Below are positions 22,423 to 34,230 of a stretch of 64,000 nucleotides of DNA, in pieces. The notes under the pieces were generated by a model. That model was given only the letters and a program-made list of their open reading frames with translations. It was not told the origin of the DNA and did no database searches. The translations under genes and the position numbers were made by a program. This DNA comes from Ailurus styani (lineage: Eukaryota; Chordata; Mammalia; Carnivora; Ailuridae). Location: contig LNAC01000764.1 in the NCBI GenBank assembly GCA_002007465.1, forward strand, positions 62,001 to 126,000, written 5' to 3'. Position 1 is the stretch's first letter. Every line of letters starts with the position of its first letter.

Positions 22423-23640
22423 CATGCCCAAGGTCATCTAGGTTTTTGCCAATGTGTCTTCTAGGAGTTTATAGTTTTGCACTTTACATTTAAGTCTATT
22501 ATCCATTTTGACTTATTTTTTTTTTTTGTGAAAGGTCTAAGGCCTCACTCTAGATTCATTTTTCACATGTGAATGTCCAGATGGTACAGTACCATATGGA
22601 GAGACCACCTTTGCTCCACTGCATTGCTCTAACTCCTTTGTCAAAGATCAGTTGACTATCTTTATGTGGGTCAATTTCTGTGCTCTCTATTCTGTTCTAC
22701 TCAACTATTCATATATTATTTCACCAAAATACACTGTCTTGACTACAGTAGCTTTATAGTATGTTTTGAAATCGGGGAGTATCAGTCCTCCAACCTTGCT
22801 CTTCTCCTTCAGTACTGTGTTAGCTATTTTAGGTCTTTTGCTTCTCCATGTAAACTCCAGAATCAGTCTGTCAGTATCCATAAAAACAACGTGCTGGTAT
22901 TTTGATTGGGATTACATTGACTCTATAGATCAAACTGGGAAGAACTGATAGCTTGACAATATTGAGTCTTCCTGTCTATAAGCATGAAGTATCTCTCCAG
23001 TTATTTACTTATATAAATTGACCTTTTTATATTAACTTTCATCCTGTAACCTTGCTATAATTGCTTATTAGTTTCAGGAGTTGGGTTTGCTTTTGTTTCC
23101 TTTGCTTTTTTTGCCAATTCTTTCAGATTTTCTACAAAATGATCATGTCATCTCCAAAGACAGTTTTGTCTTCCTTCCCAATCTGTATACCTTCTATTTC
23201 TTCTTCTTGCCTTGCTGTATTAGCAAGGACTTTCAGTGTGGTGTTGAAAAAATTAGTCAGATGGGACATCCTTATTTTGTACCTGATCTAGTAGGAAAAT
23301 TGTGTTTCTCACTGTTAAGTATGCTGTTAGCTGTAGGTTTTCACAGATAGTCTTTACCAAGTAGAGGAAGTTCCCCTCTGGTTTACTGAGTTTTTATCAT
23401 GAATTGGTGTTCGATTTTATTAAATTCTTTTTTGACATCTATTGATAATTATATGATTTTTCTTCTTTAGTTTAGTGATATGATGGGTTACATTGATTTT
23501 GGAATGTTTAACCAGCTTGCATACCTAAGGATAAATCCCACTTGATTATGGTATATAACTGTTTTTATACTTTTAAAACTTGATTTGCCTATATTTTGTT
23601 GAGGACCTATTTATTTTGTAGTTGTTAATTTAAAACTTAC
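22423..23640 (-). mobile_element. Old LINE-1 fragment, central ORF2 (reverse transcriptase) region
   Basis: Antisense L1 ORF2 words occur in order: 'ttctaggagtttatagtttt', 'gtcaaagatcagttgactat', 'gactacagtagctttatagt', 'tattttgattgggattacat', 'gatcatgtcatctccaaaga', 'gatgggacatccttattttg', 'tttatcatgaattggtgttc'. The catalytic FADD motif of L1 reverse transcriptase falls at about 23141-23158 and reads FGDD here, and stops and gaps break the frame. Both the 3' UTR and the 5' part of the element are absent. Confidence 0.9.
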
Positions 23641-24548
23641 CAAAACCTACTGTATATCTGACTTTGCCTTAGGTGGTGGGCAGAGCTTAGAGCCCAGTTT
23701 CACAAGCTAAGTTCCAAAGGAAAGAAGTCTTAAGTAAAGGGAAAATACATTTTATCAAAAATATAGATGCTTAGAAAGAAGATCTAGAAAGATTTAGGTG
23801 AACTTAGATTCATTTAGAACATTTAGAAATAAAATTAGGTGACCAAATGATAGGCATGAGGTAATTTCATGTTGGTTTTGTTAATTTCAGTTCAATTTTC
23901 AGTCACTTATGGCAAATTCTCCCTATTGACCATGGCTGAAATGAGAGACAAGGTATAAAAAACTATTTTCTGCAGTTCTAAAGATTTTAAGGAGACGTCC
24001 TTTGACTATTCAGGAGGTTTACATTCGCATTCATATTACCATTCTTTCTCTCCTCATCTCTCTCCTGGTAATATTGTACTCTATTATGATCAGACCCCTT
24101 CCTACAGTCACATTTCCCTAGGGTTCCTTGGTATGCAGGATGCTGATCTATAACTGCTCAGGATCTCAGGTATGTTTTTAATAGTTATAACCTTAGGGGA
24201 ATAAGGTGTTACAGAAGCAAATTTTAATTGATTCCTCTAAGGATTTTTATGGAAATGGGCCAAAATTACAAATGTAATAAATGATACAATTATTAATTCA
24301 TTCCTAATATATTGATTTTAGTTTCTACAGATATGTCTGCAAATTTTTGTATAAAAATGTGAATACCACTGAAATCAGATCTTAAGGTCTAAATATACTA
24401 GCTAACAACTAATGATAAGTCACTGTCCTAATACTTTAAGATTTTCATTCTTTCAAATTTCTCAGGGTTCAGGATTATAAAGGCATTTTAATAACGTATA
24501 TGCTATCAAACTCTCCAAATATTCTTGCAAAATTAGGACCATCAGTAT
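23641..24548. other. Unique sequence
   Basis: No recognised repeat, exon or motif cluster. Confidence 0.5.
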
Positions 24549-24561
24549 TCAAAAATATTTA

Positions 24562-24741
24562 ATTTTTTTAAGTTTTTATTTATTTATTTGAGAGAGAGAG
24601 CACATGAGAGAGGGGAGGGTCAGAGGGAGAAGCAGACTCCTTGCTGAGCAAGAAGCCCCATGAGGGACTTGATCCCAGGACTTTAGGATCATGACTTGAG
24701 CTGAAGGCAACAGCCCAACCAACTGAGCCACCCAGGCAACC
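24562..24741 (-). repeat. CAN-SINE, older copy
   Basis: Antisense: 'tttatttatttatttgagag', 'ctccttgctgagcaagaagc', 'caactgagccacccaggcaa'. Target-site duplication 'tcaaaaatattta' at 24549-24561 and 24742-24754 is perfect although the body is diverged. Confidence 0.95.
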
Positions 24742-24837
24742 TCAAAAATATTTACTGATTCTGGGTAGATGACATTGCCACAGACTAAATTACTTATGAG
24801 TGACCTGTATGATTTAATTTGCTTTACTTTTCCTCTT

Positions 24838-25027
24838 TTTTTTTAAATTTTATTTATTTATTTGACAGAGAGAGACAGAGAGAGAGAAGGAACAGAAGCA
24901 GGGGGAATGGGAGAGGGAGAAATAGGCTTCTCACTGAATGGGCAGCCTGATGTGGGGCTTCATCCTAGGATTCTGGGATCATGACTTGAGCAGAAGGCAG
25001 ACGCTTAATGACTGAGCCAGGCACCCC
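24838..25027 (-). repeat. CAN-SINE, older copy
   Basis: Antisense: 'tttatttatttatttgacag', 'gcagggggaatgggagaggg', 'gcagcctgatgtggggcttc', 'taatgactgagccaggcacc'. A small deletion in the head removes the 'cacc' of 'gccacccagg'. Same orientation as, and 96 bases from, the previous SINE. Confidence 0.93.
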
Positions 25028-25084
25028 TTTTCTTTTAGTCTTGAGCAGTGATATCTAGAATCCATCATAATTCAATGTCCCCTT

Positions 25085-25480
25085 CTTTTCACATAAGAAT
25101 GTAGTCAGAAATGTGGATTCCATACTAGACATTCATGAGGCTAATATCTCTCCAATGGAAGACAGATGGATGTGACAAATGCTTCTCTGTGTCCAGGGAC
25201 CATAAGATAGGACACGAGCCCATCATATGCCTTTCTTTGGCTGGGATCATGGCAGGTAAATACATGAGAACAATAACTTACGGTAGGCAAAGCAACTATT
25301 TGACACCATGGTGGATTTCTGGCTCCTTAAATGATAGAGTGGAACAAATCCTCCCACAAGCAGAATGCTCACTTTGGAACTTTTAGCACAGAGTGAAATA
25401 AACATCTCTATTCACTAAGCCACTCTATTTTAGAGTCTCTTTGTTACAGCAGCTTAGCTTTACTCTAACTAATATAGTCA
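25085..25480 (+). repeat. Ancient interspersed repeat, family not named
   Basis: The end 'aagccactctattttagagt', 'ctctttgttacagcagctta', 'gctttactctaactaatata' is a familiar 3' end of an ancient mammalian repeat. The upstream part ('ggctgggatcatggcaggta') is less certain. The open frame at 25135-25386 lies inside and has no recognisable domain. Confidence 0.45.
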
Positions 25481-26099
25481 CTTCCAAATGCATTTCAAGA
25501 TGCATTTTAAAAATAGAATCATTGACTAAAAAGGATTTGACATGAAAATCATTGTCCTAAAGAGCTAAGCATACTTGACTTCTCTAAGAACTGTCAGAAT
25601 TATTTTAAGTCCTTGAGAAAAAGAGCTGAGCTATGTTTATTTAAACTCACCCTTCAGATACAAGTACGTAAAAGGGGCAAGAAAAGGGAATGTCATTCAA
25701 GACTGGATGAGAAGAATGAGCAAAGTGCGTGGAAATTATTTCACTGATAGAACGGAAAGTGTGGTAAATTCTTAGATGCCTTCAAACAGTTCTCTATGTC
25801 CAACGTTTTAATAGTATTTTTCAATGTGGCTAAAAGATATTCCCAGAGTTACTACTATGTGCATAGGCTCTGAAATTTACTGAAGTGGCTTTCTTACTTC
25901 CTTAAAAGGCTTACTGTTTTAATACTTTTTCTATAAGAAAGACTTGTTTGTTTGTTTTTTTTTTTAATGTAGCGTAACAGTAAGTGGCAGCCTCTGTCTG
26001 AGGAAGGGTGGGTTTGAAATCATTTGCACCTTTTAGTCCTCAGTCGAATTTTTACCTTGACACAATTACAGGGAGGGAGACATCCACACCTCCAAAACA
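25481..26099. other. Unique sequence
   Basis: A T-rich run lies at about 25947-25968; nothing else recognised. Confidence 0.5.
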
Positions 26100-28340
26100 G
26101 TAATCAAGTTGCAATCTTTATTACTTTTGAAACACTTAATCTTTTAATTAAGTCCTAAAATCGTTTAGTTTGAACAGAACACCAGGGAGAATGACCCTGG
26201 TTGCTCGCTTGCATCTGTGGCACCAGAAAGCTGTTTCCCGGATTTTCATCTCTTTTGGCAGGTCCCCTGGGCTAACTCTGCCTGTGAGTCTCACTGTCAT
26301 TTTTATGTAAGCTGAGCTAGCATATTTTGTTGCTGGATACTTGAAACGGTTTTCCAGAGCAAAGGTAGTCCTTCTAGTTTCTTAGTTGGATGTCTTGATT
26401 ATTAAACACCCAAGTAGCTTTGAGAGAGCAAGAGTGGAGTTTCACCACATTTTGTGGGATGAATGAATGAATGTGTGCATGTGTAAGTGTATTTGCAAAA
26501 ACTGCCTATTCAAATGGTAAGCACTCAGAGGGTTAAAAACACTCCAATAGCTAGAATTTCATTGTCCATTAAGTTATTTCTCCAGTGTTTCATTAGGATC
26601 GGTTTATAAAGTAATATTCAAATGTGATATAATTGAGATGGGTTTGGCCCAGCACTGCATTTTCCCAAAGGGAAGTAAGTTACACTGATTCTAACGTTAC
26701 TTTGCTTTGAGGGCCAGTAATTAACTCAAGGATTGCCAAGAACAATAAGGCTTCATACACTGAAGATGACGTGACCGGGACAAAAAACACAGGATGTCAG
26801 AGAAGGGAATTTATGAGGGAGAAAAGAGTCATCATTAGACCACCTGAAAGGAAGTTTTCAAAGCAAATGGGAATATCAAAGGGAAAAGAAGAAAGCAAGA
26901 GGGAGGGGAGAGCTGTCAGGGAATGAAAGGGAGGGTCACACATTTTTGTCAATTTTGCTCTGGTTCCCAAGTGTATTACATAAGGTAACTCTTCCAGCAA
27001 GCCCAGAATTGCCAGAAAGGGTTGTCACACCCTCTGAAATCTGTCAGCATTTAAAGCTGACGGAGGGCATGCCCTTAGCATTGCCGTTGGAGGGATGTCC
27101 TGGTTTCTTTCCAAGTCATGTCTGTGAATTTGGACAGATGTAGTGATAAAAATATTTGCCGAGTAAATATAAGGTTAAAGAAACACTGGGCTGGTCTCCG
27201 TTTTACCAGTTCGAAGCAAAAGAGCAAACTTGAATGCAAATGAGGGATTCAATTAGAAAAGCTGTGTCCTGGCAGCATTTCAAGGAAAGCAGAGGGAGGC
27301 CAGGTGATTTGATAGAAACAGGCATTCCACACTGATAACAGAAATAGGCTGAATAAATATGAAAGCTGCTTTAGCTAAGTTACACTGCACATTTTTTTTC
27401 TGCAAATTTCCAGCCAATAACTCAATGTCTGAAAGTCTTTCCTCTCTAAAAACACCACCTTGTACCTGGAAAGCAAGATTCAAGTTTTTTCTTTGACTCC
27501 AGAGAGAATATTTTCCCTATTACTCCAGGGATACACTTTTCCACCTGGACTTCATTTCTGTTAACTATATTGACTCTCATAAAATGGACTAAAATTATTT
27601 TTGCTATTCACTTCTCAGTAAAAATTCCATTGCCATGTATCATGTCTAGCCTCCTTTGTTAAACTTATTAGCACCAAAGCGTCCAAGTCAGGCTCAAAGG
27701 GCAGAAGGCACGCACGAGATCTGAAATGTCCATCAAGGAAGTTCAGATCTGTCCCTCTGAGACTGGTTTAGCAGCCAATTCAAATCTTTAACAGGAATCT
27801 GGGAGTTTTAGAGCCCCTGGAAGCCTCATCTGGATCTATTTTTCCAAAAGTAACACAGGACTTCTTTGGTATTTGACCAAATGTGGCTTTTCATCCTGAG
27901 TGTAAGCAGGCGGTCTGGTGCCCTCTGGAATCATCCTGGAAACATTATGTTAGAGCAGCCGCAGGAGTTGCTGAAAGTCAGAGTGGAAAAGTCTGGTTCC
28001 TCTTCCAGGAGATCTTAAAAGGGGGCAGATCTGCTCCCATTGTGTGCCTTCTTTAAATCCAGTTGTGTGGCGCGGTGGATATTCTTCGGTCTGTGTAAGG
28101 GGTGGCTAGTTTTGCTGCTGTCAGGGTCTGTCTTTAAAAGGCGGAGGAGTGGGGAGAGGTTGGGAGGGAATGGGATTCCTCTGTGGCTGAAGGATCTCCG
28201 AAGTACTGGTGTATATGAGATCCTCCAGACACACTTTGAATGTGGGGATGATGTCTGAGTTTCCATGAAAATGGGAATGCTTACCATTGAAATTACCCTG
28301 GTATGAGATCATTTTTGGCAATTAAACAACCAAACCCCTT
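26100..28340. other. Long repeat-poor block, candidate conserved non-coding region
   Basis: About 2.2 kb without any SINE, LINE, MIR or microsatellite that I recognise. It contains 'aatcttttaattaagtcc' (near 26139), 'tccattaagttatttctcca' (near 26565) and 'gggccagtaattaactcaag' (near 26711), A/T words typical of homeodomain-bound enhancers. Open frames here have no known domain. The enhancer role is inference. Confidence 0.4.
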
Positions 28341-28582
28341 CAAAAGATAGCTCTACCATAGTCAAAATTTTTTTCTAAAAGAATGAGAGTTATAGTGGCT
28401 TTGCATAAATCTAAAAATGAAGGTAAATCTAAAGCAAACACTGTCTGAGAGATCACAGAAGGCAGGGAGGTGGGCTGGAATTAGGGCATGTCTGGAGAAG
28501 TCAGGGTAGTAGCCTCAGGGCCGATCTGTACCTCTCTGACTGACCACTGTCCCATGGGCCATAATAAACAAACATTTTCTTT

Positions 28583-28739
28583 TCTTTCCTTTTTTTTTCT
28601 TCTTTTTTTTTTTTGTTTAAGTAGGCTCCACACCCAGCATGGAACCCTACATGGGACTTGAACTCACAACCCTGAGCTCAAGACCTGAACTGAGATCAAG
28701 AGTCAGGCATTTAACCCCCTGAGCCACCTAGGTGCCCCA
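28583..28739 (-). repeat. CAN-SINE, older short subtype
   Basis: After a T-rich start comes 'gtaggctccacacccagcat', 'gggacttgaactcacaaccc', 'gagatcaagagtcaggcatt' and 'ccctgagccacctaggtgcc'. This is the CAN-SINE form without the GA-rich internal part. Flanks 'cattttcttt' near 28573 and 28745 may be the target-site duplication. Confidence 0.88.
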
Positions 28740-29242
28740 AGGAGCATTTTCTTTAGTGAAGTTAAGTGGTGTGTTCAGCTTGGCTCTCTGAACAAGTTCT
28801 TGAGTTTTTGTTTTACCTTATCAAGGTGGATATTGCCTTACCTACAAATACCACGGCCAGTTGAGAATGCTGTTTAGAAGCATATTTGTTTTTCCTAAAA
28901 TAGAGATGTTTGCCCATTAAGAAAACACCCACTTAAGAAGGCCTTCCTCTACCTGTTATTTTGCCAATCAACAATTCTGTGTTTTGGATCTTCAGTCCGG
29001 CAACACTTTGGGTTATAATCATTACCGCTGTGATCAAACAGCAACTATTTGCTGAGTTTGTCCTGGAGATATAATGCTAGGGCCTGACTGTCCACAGAAT
29101 AAATCTATGCTCATCAAAGAATTCCAAACTAGTGGTGAGTACAGGATATATAATGCTGAGGAAAGATTTCAAAAGATGTAATGAGCACTAAGAGTTGGCA
29201 TATTCAAGGAAGACTACTCAGAGGTTATTATTCAATTGTATC
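28740..29242. other. Mostly unique sequence
   Basis: No confident repeat; 'tatttgctgagtttgtcctg' near 29047 may be a decayed antisense MIR/L2 word. Confidence 0.4.
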
Positions 29243-29375
29243 AGTGTGTGTGTGGTGTGTTTCTGTTTGGGCATCAGGGGCGTGGTAGTCATGGTGTGTG
29301 TGATTTCGGTGCCCGTGTGGGTGCGAGTGTGTGTGCGTATGAGTGTGTGCATGAGTATGTGAGCATGTGTGAGTG
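29243..29375. repeat. GT-rich low-complexity tract
   Basis: Imperfect (tg)n with 'gtgtgtgcgtatgagtgtgt' and 'gcatgagtatgtgagcatgt' units, alternating purine-pyrimidine. Confidence 0.85.
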
Positions 29376-29606
29376 TGCTGTAAGGAAGGCACACAGGGTT
29401 GGAGCTGGCAAAGTATCTCACGTCTTCTGAGATTCATCAACTCCTTTGTGGGTGACAGAAGACATGTCCACGGAGGATGCATGACAAGAAATCTCTAAAA
29501 CTATATTCTAGGAGAAAACACCAGTCCTGAGAGGGCTGAGAAAATTAACGATGGCCAAATAAGTTTAGGAAATGCTGCAAACTAAATTACCCTTTTAAAT
29601 ATGCAA

Positions 29607-29792
29607 GGGGCGCCTGTGTGGCTCAGTTGGTTTAGCATCTGCCTTCGGCTCAGGTCATGATCTTGGGGTCCTGGGATCAAGCCCCCTGTAGGGCTCCCTG
29701 CTCAGTGGGGAATCTGCTTCTCCCTCTGCTCCTCCTCCTGCTCATGCACTCTCTCTCTTTTTCAAATAAATAAAATCTTTAAAAAAAATGAA
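29607..29792 (+). repeat. CAN-SINE, older copy
   Basis: Head 'gcgcctgtgtggctcagttg', 'ctgccttcggctcaggtcat', 'ctccctgctcagtggggaat', 'ctgctcatgcactctctctc', then 'tcaaataaataaaatcttt' and A8. This is the general carnivore subtype, lacking 'gcctacttgtgatctc'. Flanking 'atgcaa' is repeated at 29601 and about 29795. Confidence 0.94.
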
Positions 29793-31079
29793 GATGCAAA
29801 ATCAAAAGTACGTATAAATTTCTTGGCACACCAATTCACATCCTTGAGAAGAGATTTCCTCCCCCTCTTCATATACTTTGAAAGCACTGGTTTAGGTAGA
29901 TACATAAGGCACCTATTGTTCAGTCCAAAGGGAATAAATATTAACCTACAAGTAATGGAATATGATCAAAGGCTCCTGAGCAGATGGGAAACATGCACCA
30001 AATGGTATTATAGAAAAATTAACCTGGTAAGGTAGAATATGGAATAAGAAGGGGGAAGCTAGCACCAAGAGACTGTTCTGAATTCTCATTCTAAATCCAT
30101 TCTCGTATGATTACAAAGTGTTGGGGATTTTTGTTTGCTTCCTTTTTAAAACTTCCTTTTTAGCTGTGGAATTTAGCAAATTTAGTAATTTCCTTAAATA
30201 AAAGACAATTTCAAATCCCAATAAATAGAGATAAAAGTAAAAGCGATTTGGATAATGAAGGAAGCAGAGCAGGGGGCTCTGAACAAGAGCGAGAAAAGGA
30301 CCGATCTATAATATATGGGTACTGGGAGAGAATCAAGGACTAATCAGAAAGTGATGATTTCACAAGAGACATAGGAAATAATATCCAAGCTGCAAAATGT
30401 TAAGTGGTCCATCAACTAAAGAGAACTGGAGTGATCTAAAAGTCACTAAAACAGGATCTCAAGGAGCTAAAAATAGATCTAGGCCTCAAGCTCCAATGGG
30501 GCCAACAGAAACAAAATGGCACCTGACTTTGTGGGTATCAGCCTCACTTTCAAATTTACTCAAAAAATAGAGGGGGAAGAAAGGAGTAGCAGGGACTTGA
30601 AAACTATCTGCTTGGACATGGCATTGAGAAAACTGATGAAGCTTGCCTGGTGGCAGTCCTCCAAGCCAGCAGCTGTGACTCACTATCAATGCCTTCCCCA
30701 AGATGCTTCAATATTTCCTTCCTACCCAACATAATGGAGTACTGAATAAGTTAGTATATTTTGGGCCGTATTATTCTCTATGAGCAGAAATCTCTGTCCT
30801 TTGGGGATTAAAATTAGCCATGAGCCACTTTAGTTGATTTAGTTCTTACTATTCTCTCTTGACCTTCTCATTTTCCTGTCCCTCCTCATTGTCCTCTACT
30901 TCTCCTTTTCCTCCCCCTTCCCCTTTTTTCAGTGTAACATGTTAAATTCACCTGCAATTCTTTGCACATTGCCTTAGGTCCTCAGAAACAAAACAGACAT
31001 CAGCAATCTGACGAGGTAATAAACATAGAAAATAAACATAGTATTGTTTTAGGCACGTGGGTATTTGTTTGTTTTCAAG
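29793..31079. other. Unique sequence
   Basis: About 1.3 kb with no recognised repeat or gene; a CT-rich patch lies at about 30890-30930. Confidence 0.5.
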
Positions 31080-32600
31080 GAAAATCAAGATTGTCATGAG
31101 GGACCATTCTTGAGAGGGGAACCATTTCTGCAGTGGAGTCTAATTTGACTCCAGACAAGGTAACATGAAGATGTGGGCTCTTGCCCAGGCAAAACTTTGC
31201 GTTTCATGTCTCCTTTAAGCAGATTCTTAAGATTTCTAACTGGGCCCTTGTGAGGAAGAAAGAATGGCCCGAATGGGGATTATGTAGATGGTCCAGTTTA
31301 GCTCTCTCCAGCCCCGTGTCCATCGTGTTTCCATAAACATAGGCTATGCTGCAATGTGGACGGGAAAAAGGCATGCCTCAAATTCTTAAATGATGTGGCC
31401 AAATCTTTCCCCAATTAACTTGATTCAGGCCTATATTTTCCATTTTATTCTCTCCAAGACCTTCAAAAAAAATACTACATTAAGAAGAAATAAATCTCAT
31501 ACCTTCAACATAAATCTAGGTACTCCTTCCCAATAGTAATGAACTTAAACTATTTCTTTATGTTTGTACATATTTTATTTTTCGGTTAAGAGCCTGTATG
31601 TGAGAAGTTTGATTTCAGAAGGGTCTCATCTATTTTGCCTGAACAGCAAACCCTAAAATGACAATTAAACCCCATGTTACCTTAATATTGTAAAACACAC
31701 TTATTAATGGCCTGAAGAAAAAAAGCATCAGGAAATGGCATTGTAGGTGGAATAATATTTCGAGAGCTTTAGGTTAGTGAAAACAAGTGATTATAAAAAC
31801 ATTTTGCTCCCATCTGTAAGTGAAGCAGTCATTATCTAATACAATCCGTCAACACTAAAAAAATATATGTATTTGCAGCTTACTAAAATTATTTGGTTTT
31901 ATTAACAGTCACTTCTTTGGATATTTTTAAAATTAAATATACTGATACATGCACGTGTGCACATTTTAATGTTTCCATTATTTTGTAATTCACAACAAAA
32001 TAATGACACTGCTAGGCTTTATATGCATTATGATTCATCTAGAAGAAAAACCTGACTCTATTAAAGAAAACCCTATTACAGGTCAAATCCCACCAAAGCA
32101 GAATGGTTTGTTTAACAAAAGACATTAAGCCACAGTGTATCAAATCATTACACGTGGTATCCAATACCACAAAATTCAAGAACACCAAAGAATATCTGAA
32201 TAGCCTCTTGAGATCCCTCCATGGGATTTGACCTGCCTTTTCAGTCTCTTTAAATCACAGCAAACTGTATCCATCAGAGAACTTTTTATCTTTCTTGTGA
32301 ACCTTGCCTTTAACAACAAAATAAAGAAATACAAATATTAGCAAAAGCTAGATCACTTACCATAAATGCCGGTTGAGATGCAGGGAAATGCCTGTGAATA
32401 AACCACAAAAATAACAGTAAATTTTAAAAGAACAACTCTGCCTAACCTGACATCTTCCAGTTCAACATCTGTTTGCCTGATAATGGGATGCCCTCTATTC
32501 ACATGCTCAGACCTCTAAAACCCCACTCAGTTGGAGTAGGAGATACAGTGGAAAATGGGCATATTTGATTAACTGAAAACTTACCAGCAACAATCATACC
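31080..32600. other. Repeat-poor block, candidate conserved non-coding region
   Basis: About 1.5 kb without recognised repeats. A/T-rich words include 'tttccccaattaacttgatt' (near 31407), 'agtcattatctaatacaatc' (near 31828) and 'ggttttattaacagtcactt' (near 31895). No open frame of interest. Function is inference. Confidence 0.35.
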
Positions 32601-32809
32601 AGTTCATGAGAGCCAACTGTCAAATTTCCAGGAATCTTGTGAACCAACTGTTAAGCATAGTTATAATTAATAAATTAAATCATATAAGCCTGCAATGAGA
32701 TGTTACATCTAAAACAAATATTAGGAAATCATCTCATCATCTCCTAATTATTTTGCCCACATTTTACTATTGCCTCTGCTCTTGAGATGACTTATGTCTA
32801 TTATGTCTA

Positions 32810-32945
32810 TTATAGATTTGTATAATATTAGTAATGCATATAATATACAATATAAATGCTATATCCATTTATTTAATATATTATATAACATACAAATATA
32901 TATTAATTATAAATGTATATATAATACAAATACTATATAATGGTG
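32810..32945. repeat. AT-rich low-complexity tract
   Basis: Dense 'ataat', 'tatat' and 'aaata' words with repeated 'atacaaat' units. Confidence 0.8.
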
Positions 32946-33212
32946 TTGCTACCGAGCATCCTATCTCAGCTGTACATTAAGTGATGTCATGTTGGTGGCT
33001 TAAAACCTGAAAATATCAACCAACCTATGTGGTAGACTCTACTTGTGGGTCAGCTGAAACTATAGGTTGGCTATAGACAGAAAATTCTTATAACGTTTGC
33101 AAGTTTTTGTAAGAATCAATCAGCTATATAGAATTAATAATAAAGGGTATTGCATAATCTATTCTTATTTGTAAGTTGTGTGCTACACATTCTTTTTATC
33201 AGTAAAATTTAA

Positions 33213-33247
33213 ATATATATATATATATATATACACACATACACACA
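33213..33247. repeat. (TA)n(CA)n microsatellite
   Basis: An (AT) run of about 10 units followed by 'acacacatacacaca'. Confidence 0.95.
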
Positions 33248-33301
33248 TTTTTTTGAGTCAGTTTTTAAACATTCACAGAGGCACTGCTTCTTAAACCATA
33301 T

Positions 33302-33700
33302 GCAATGGACTGAATGTTTGTGTCTTCCCAAATTGACATGTTGAAGCCCTAATGTGATGGTATCTGGAGGTGGGGTCTTCGGGAGTTACGGGGAGGGTGG
33401 AGACCCCACGATAAGGTTCTAGTTCTTATAAGAAGAAGAAGAGAGTGAGCACTCTGTCCTTTCCCCGTCCTGAAGGTACAATGAGAAGACAGGCATCCGC
33501 AAACCAGGAAAGGGGCCTTCACCGAATACCAGGTCGGCGGGTATCGTGATCTCAAGACTTCCCAGCCTGGAGAACTGTGAGAAAGAAATGTTGGTTGCTG
33601 AAGCCACTCAGTCCAGGGCAGTGTGTTAGAGTGGCCCAGACTGCCTAAGACCCTGTATTTTACACAGCAATGTGTAAAGTGGCTGAAAGTGTCGAGGAAC
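33302..33700 (+). repeat. MaLR-like LTR (MLT/MST-type), solitary
   Basis: Starts 'caatggactgaatgtttgtg' and continues 'tgttgaagccctaatgtgat', 'ctggaggtggggtcttcggg', 'gttcttataagaagaagaag', 'accaggaaaggggccttcac', 'cttcccagcctggagaactg', 'gccactcagtccagggcag'. This order is that of an ancient non-autonomous mammalian LTR repeat. I am sure of the repeat, less of its class. No internal retroviral genes are present. The minus-strand open frame (33349-33702) runs antisense through it and is fortuitous. Confidence 0.65.
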
Positions 33701-33834
33701 AAATGTGAACAGAGCGAGCTCTAAATTAGGCTAACAGGGGAAGGTGATCTAAGCATAACAATGTCCTCCACCAGTGGACCTCTGTGTTCATTTAATCAAG
33801 TTGTTTTCATCTTTCCTATCTTTTTATTTTTCAG

Positions 33835-34230
33835 CTGAAAATGAAGATGATAACATTCACCATATAGAAATGTGCCGTAGAAATCGATGACGGAGTTTTT
33901 AAGAAATGTGACTGACTGTGCTACAGAATCCAAATACTTCACTGTAGTACCAAACATTATTACTGACCTCAATAATGATGGAATGTCTGTCGTTTTTCTT
34001 TATATCTTTGGTTATACGTGTACTACATTTTATTTTCTGTAACATTTTTATAGACTGTGTGTTAATCCCTTTAAGTGGATGTCCTATTTAAAAAGTCACA
34101 ATTCATGTGATTTTTGTAGAAGGAGTAATAATGGACCCTGTTAAGCTCACCTCTATGTCTCCAAAGTGATAGATTTCTTTTTTCTGTTCTTTAACTAGCA
34201 AATACTAATAAATAGGACAGTTTCTGAAAT
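33835..34230 (+). other. Speculative terminal exon with 3' UTR
   Basis: A strong acceptor-like sequence, 'ctatctttttatttttcag', ends at 33834. In one frame the next bases read ENEDDNIHHIEMCRRNR and stop with TGA at 33888-33890. A canonical AATAAA lies at 34207-34212. The segment holds several CpGs ('gccgt', 'atcgatgacgg') in an otherwise CpG-poor region and no repeat. Seventeen open codons can arise by chance, I recognise no protein with this C-terminus, and no upstream exon is visible. It could equally be non-coding. Confidence 0.2.

Noticed and set aside
32990..33080. Possible ancient repeat beginning 'gttggtggcttaaaac'
   Set aside because: The opening words are familiar from ancient repeats, but the match fades quickly; too weak without a database alignment.
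33349..33702. 117-codon minus-strand open frame
   Set aside because: It lies antisense within the MaLR-like LTR and has no retroviral or host domain.
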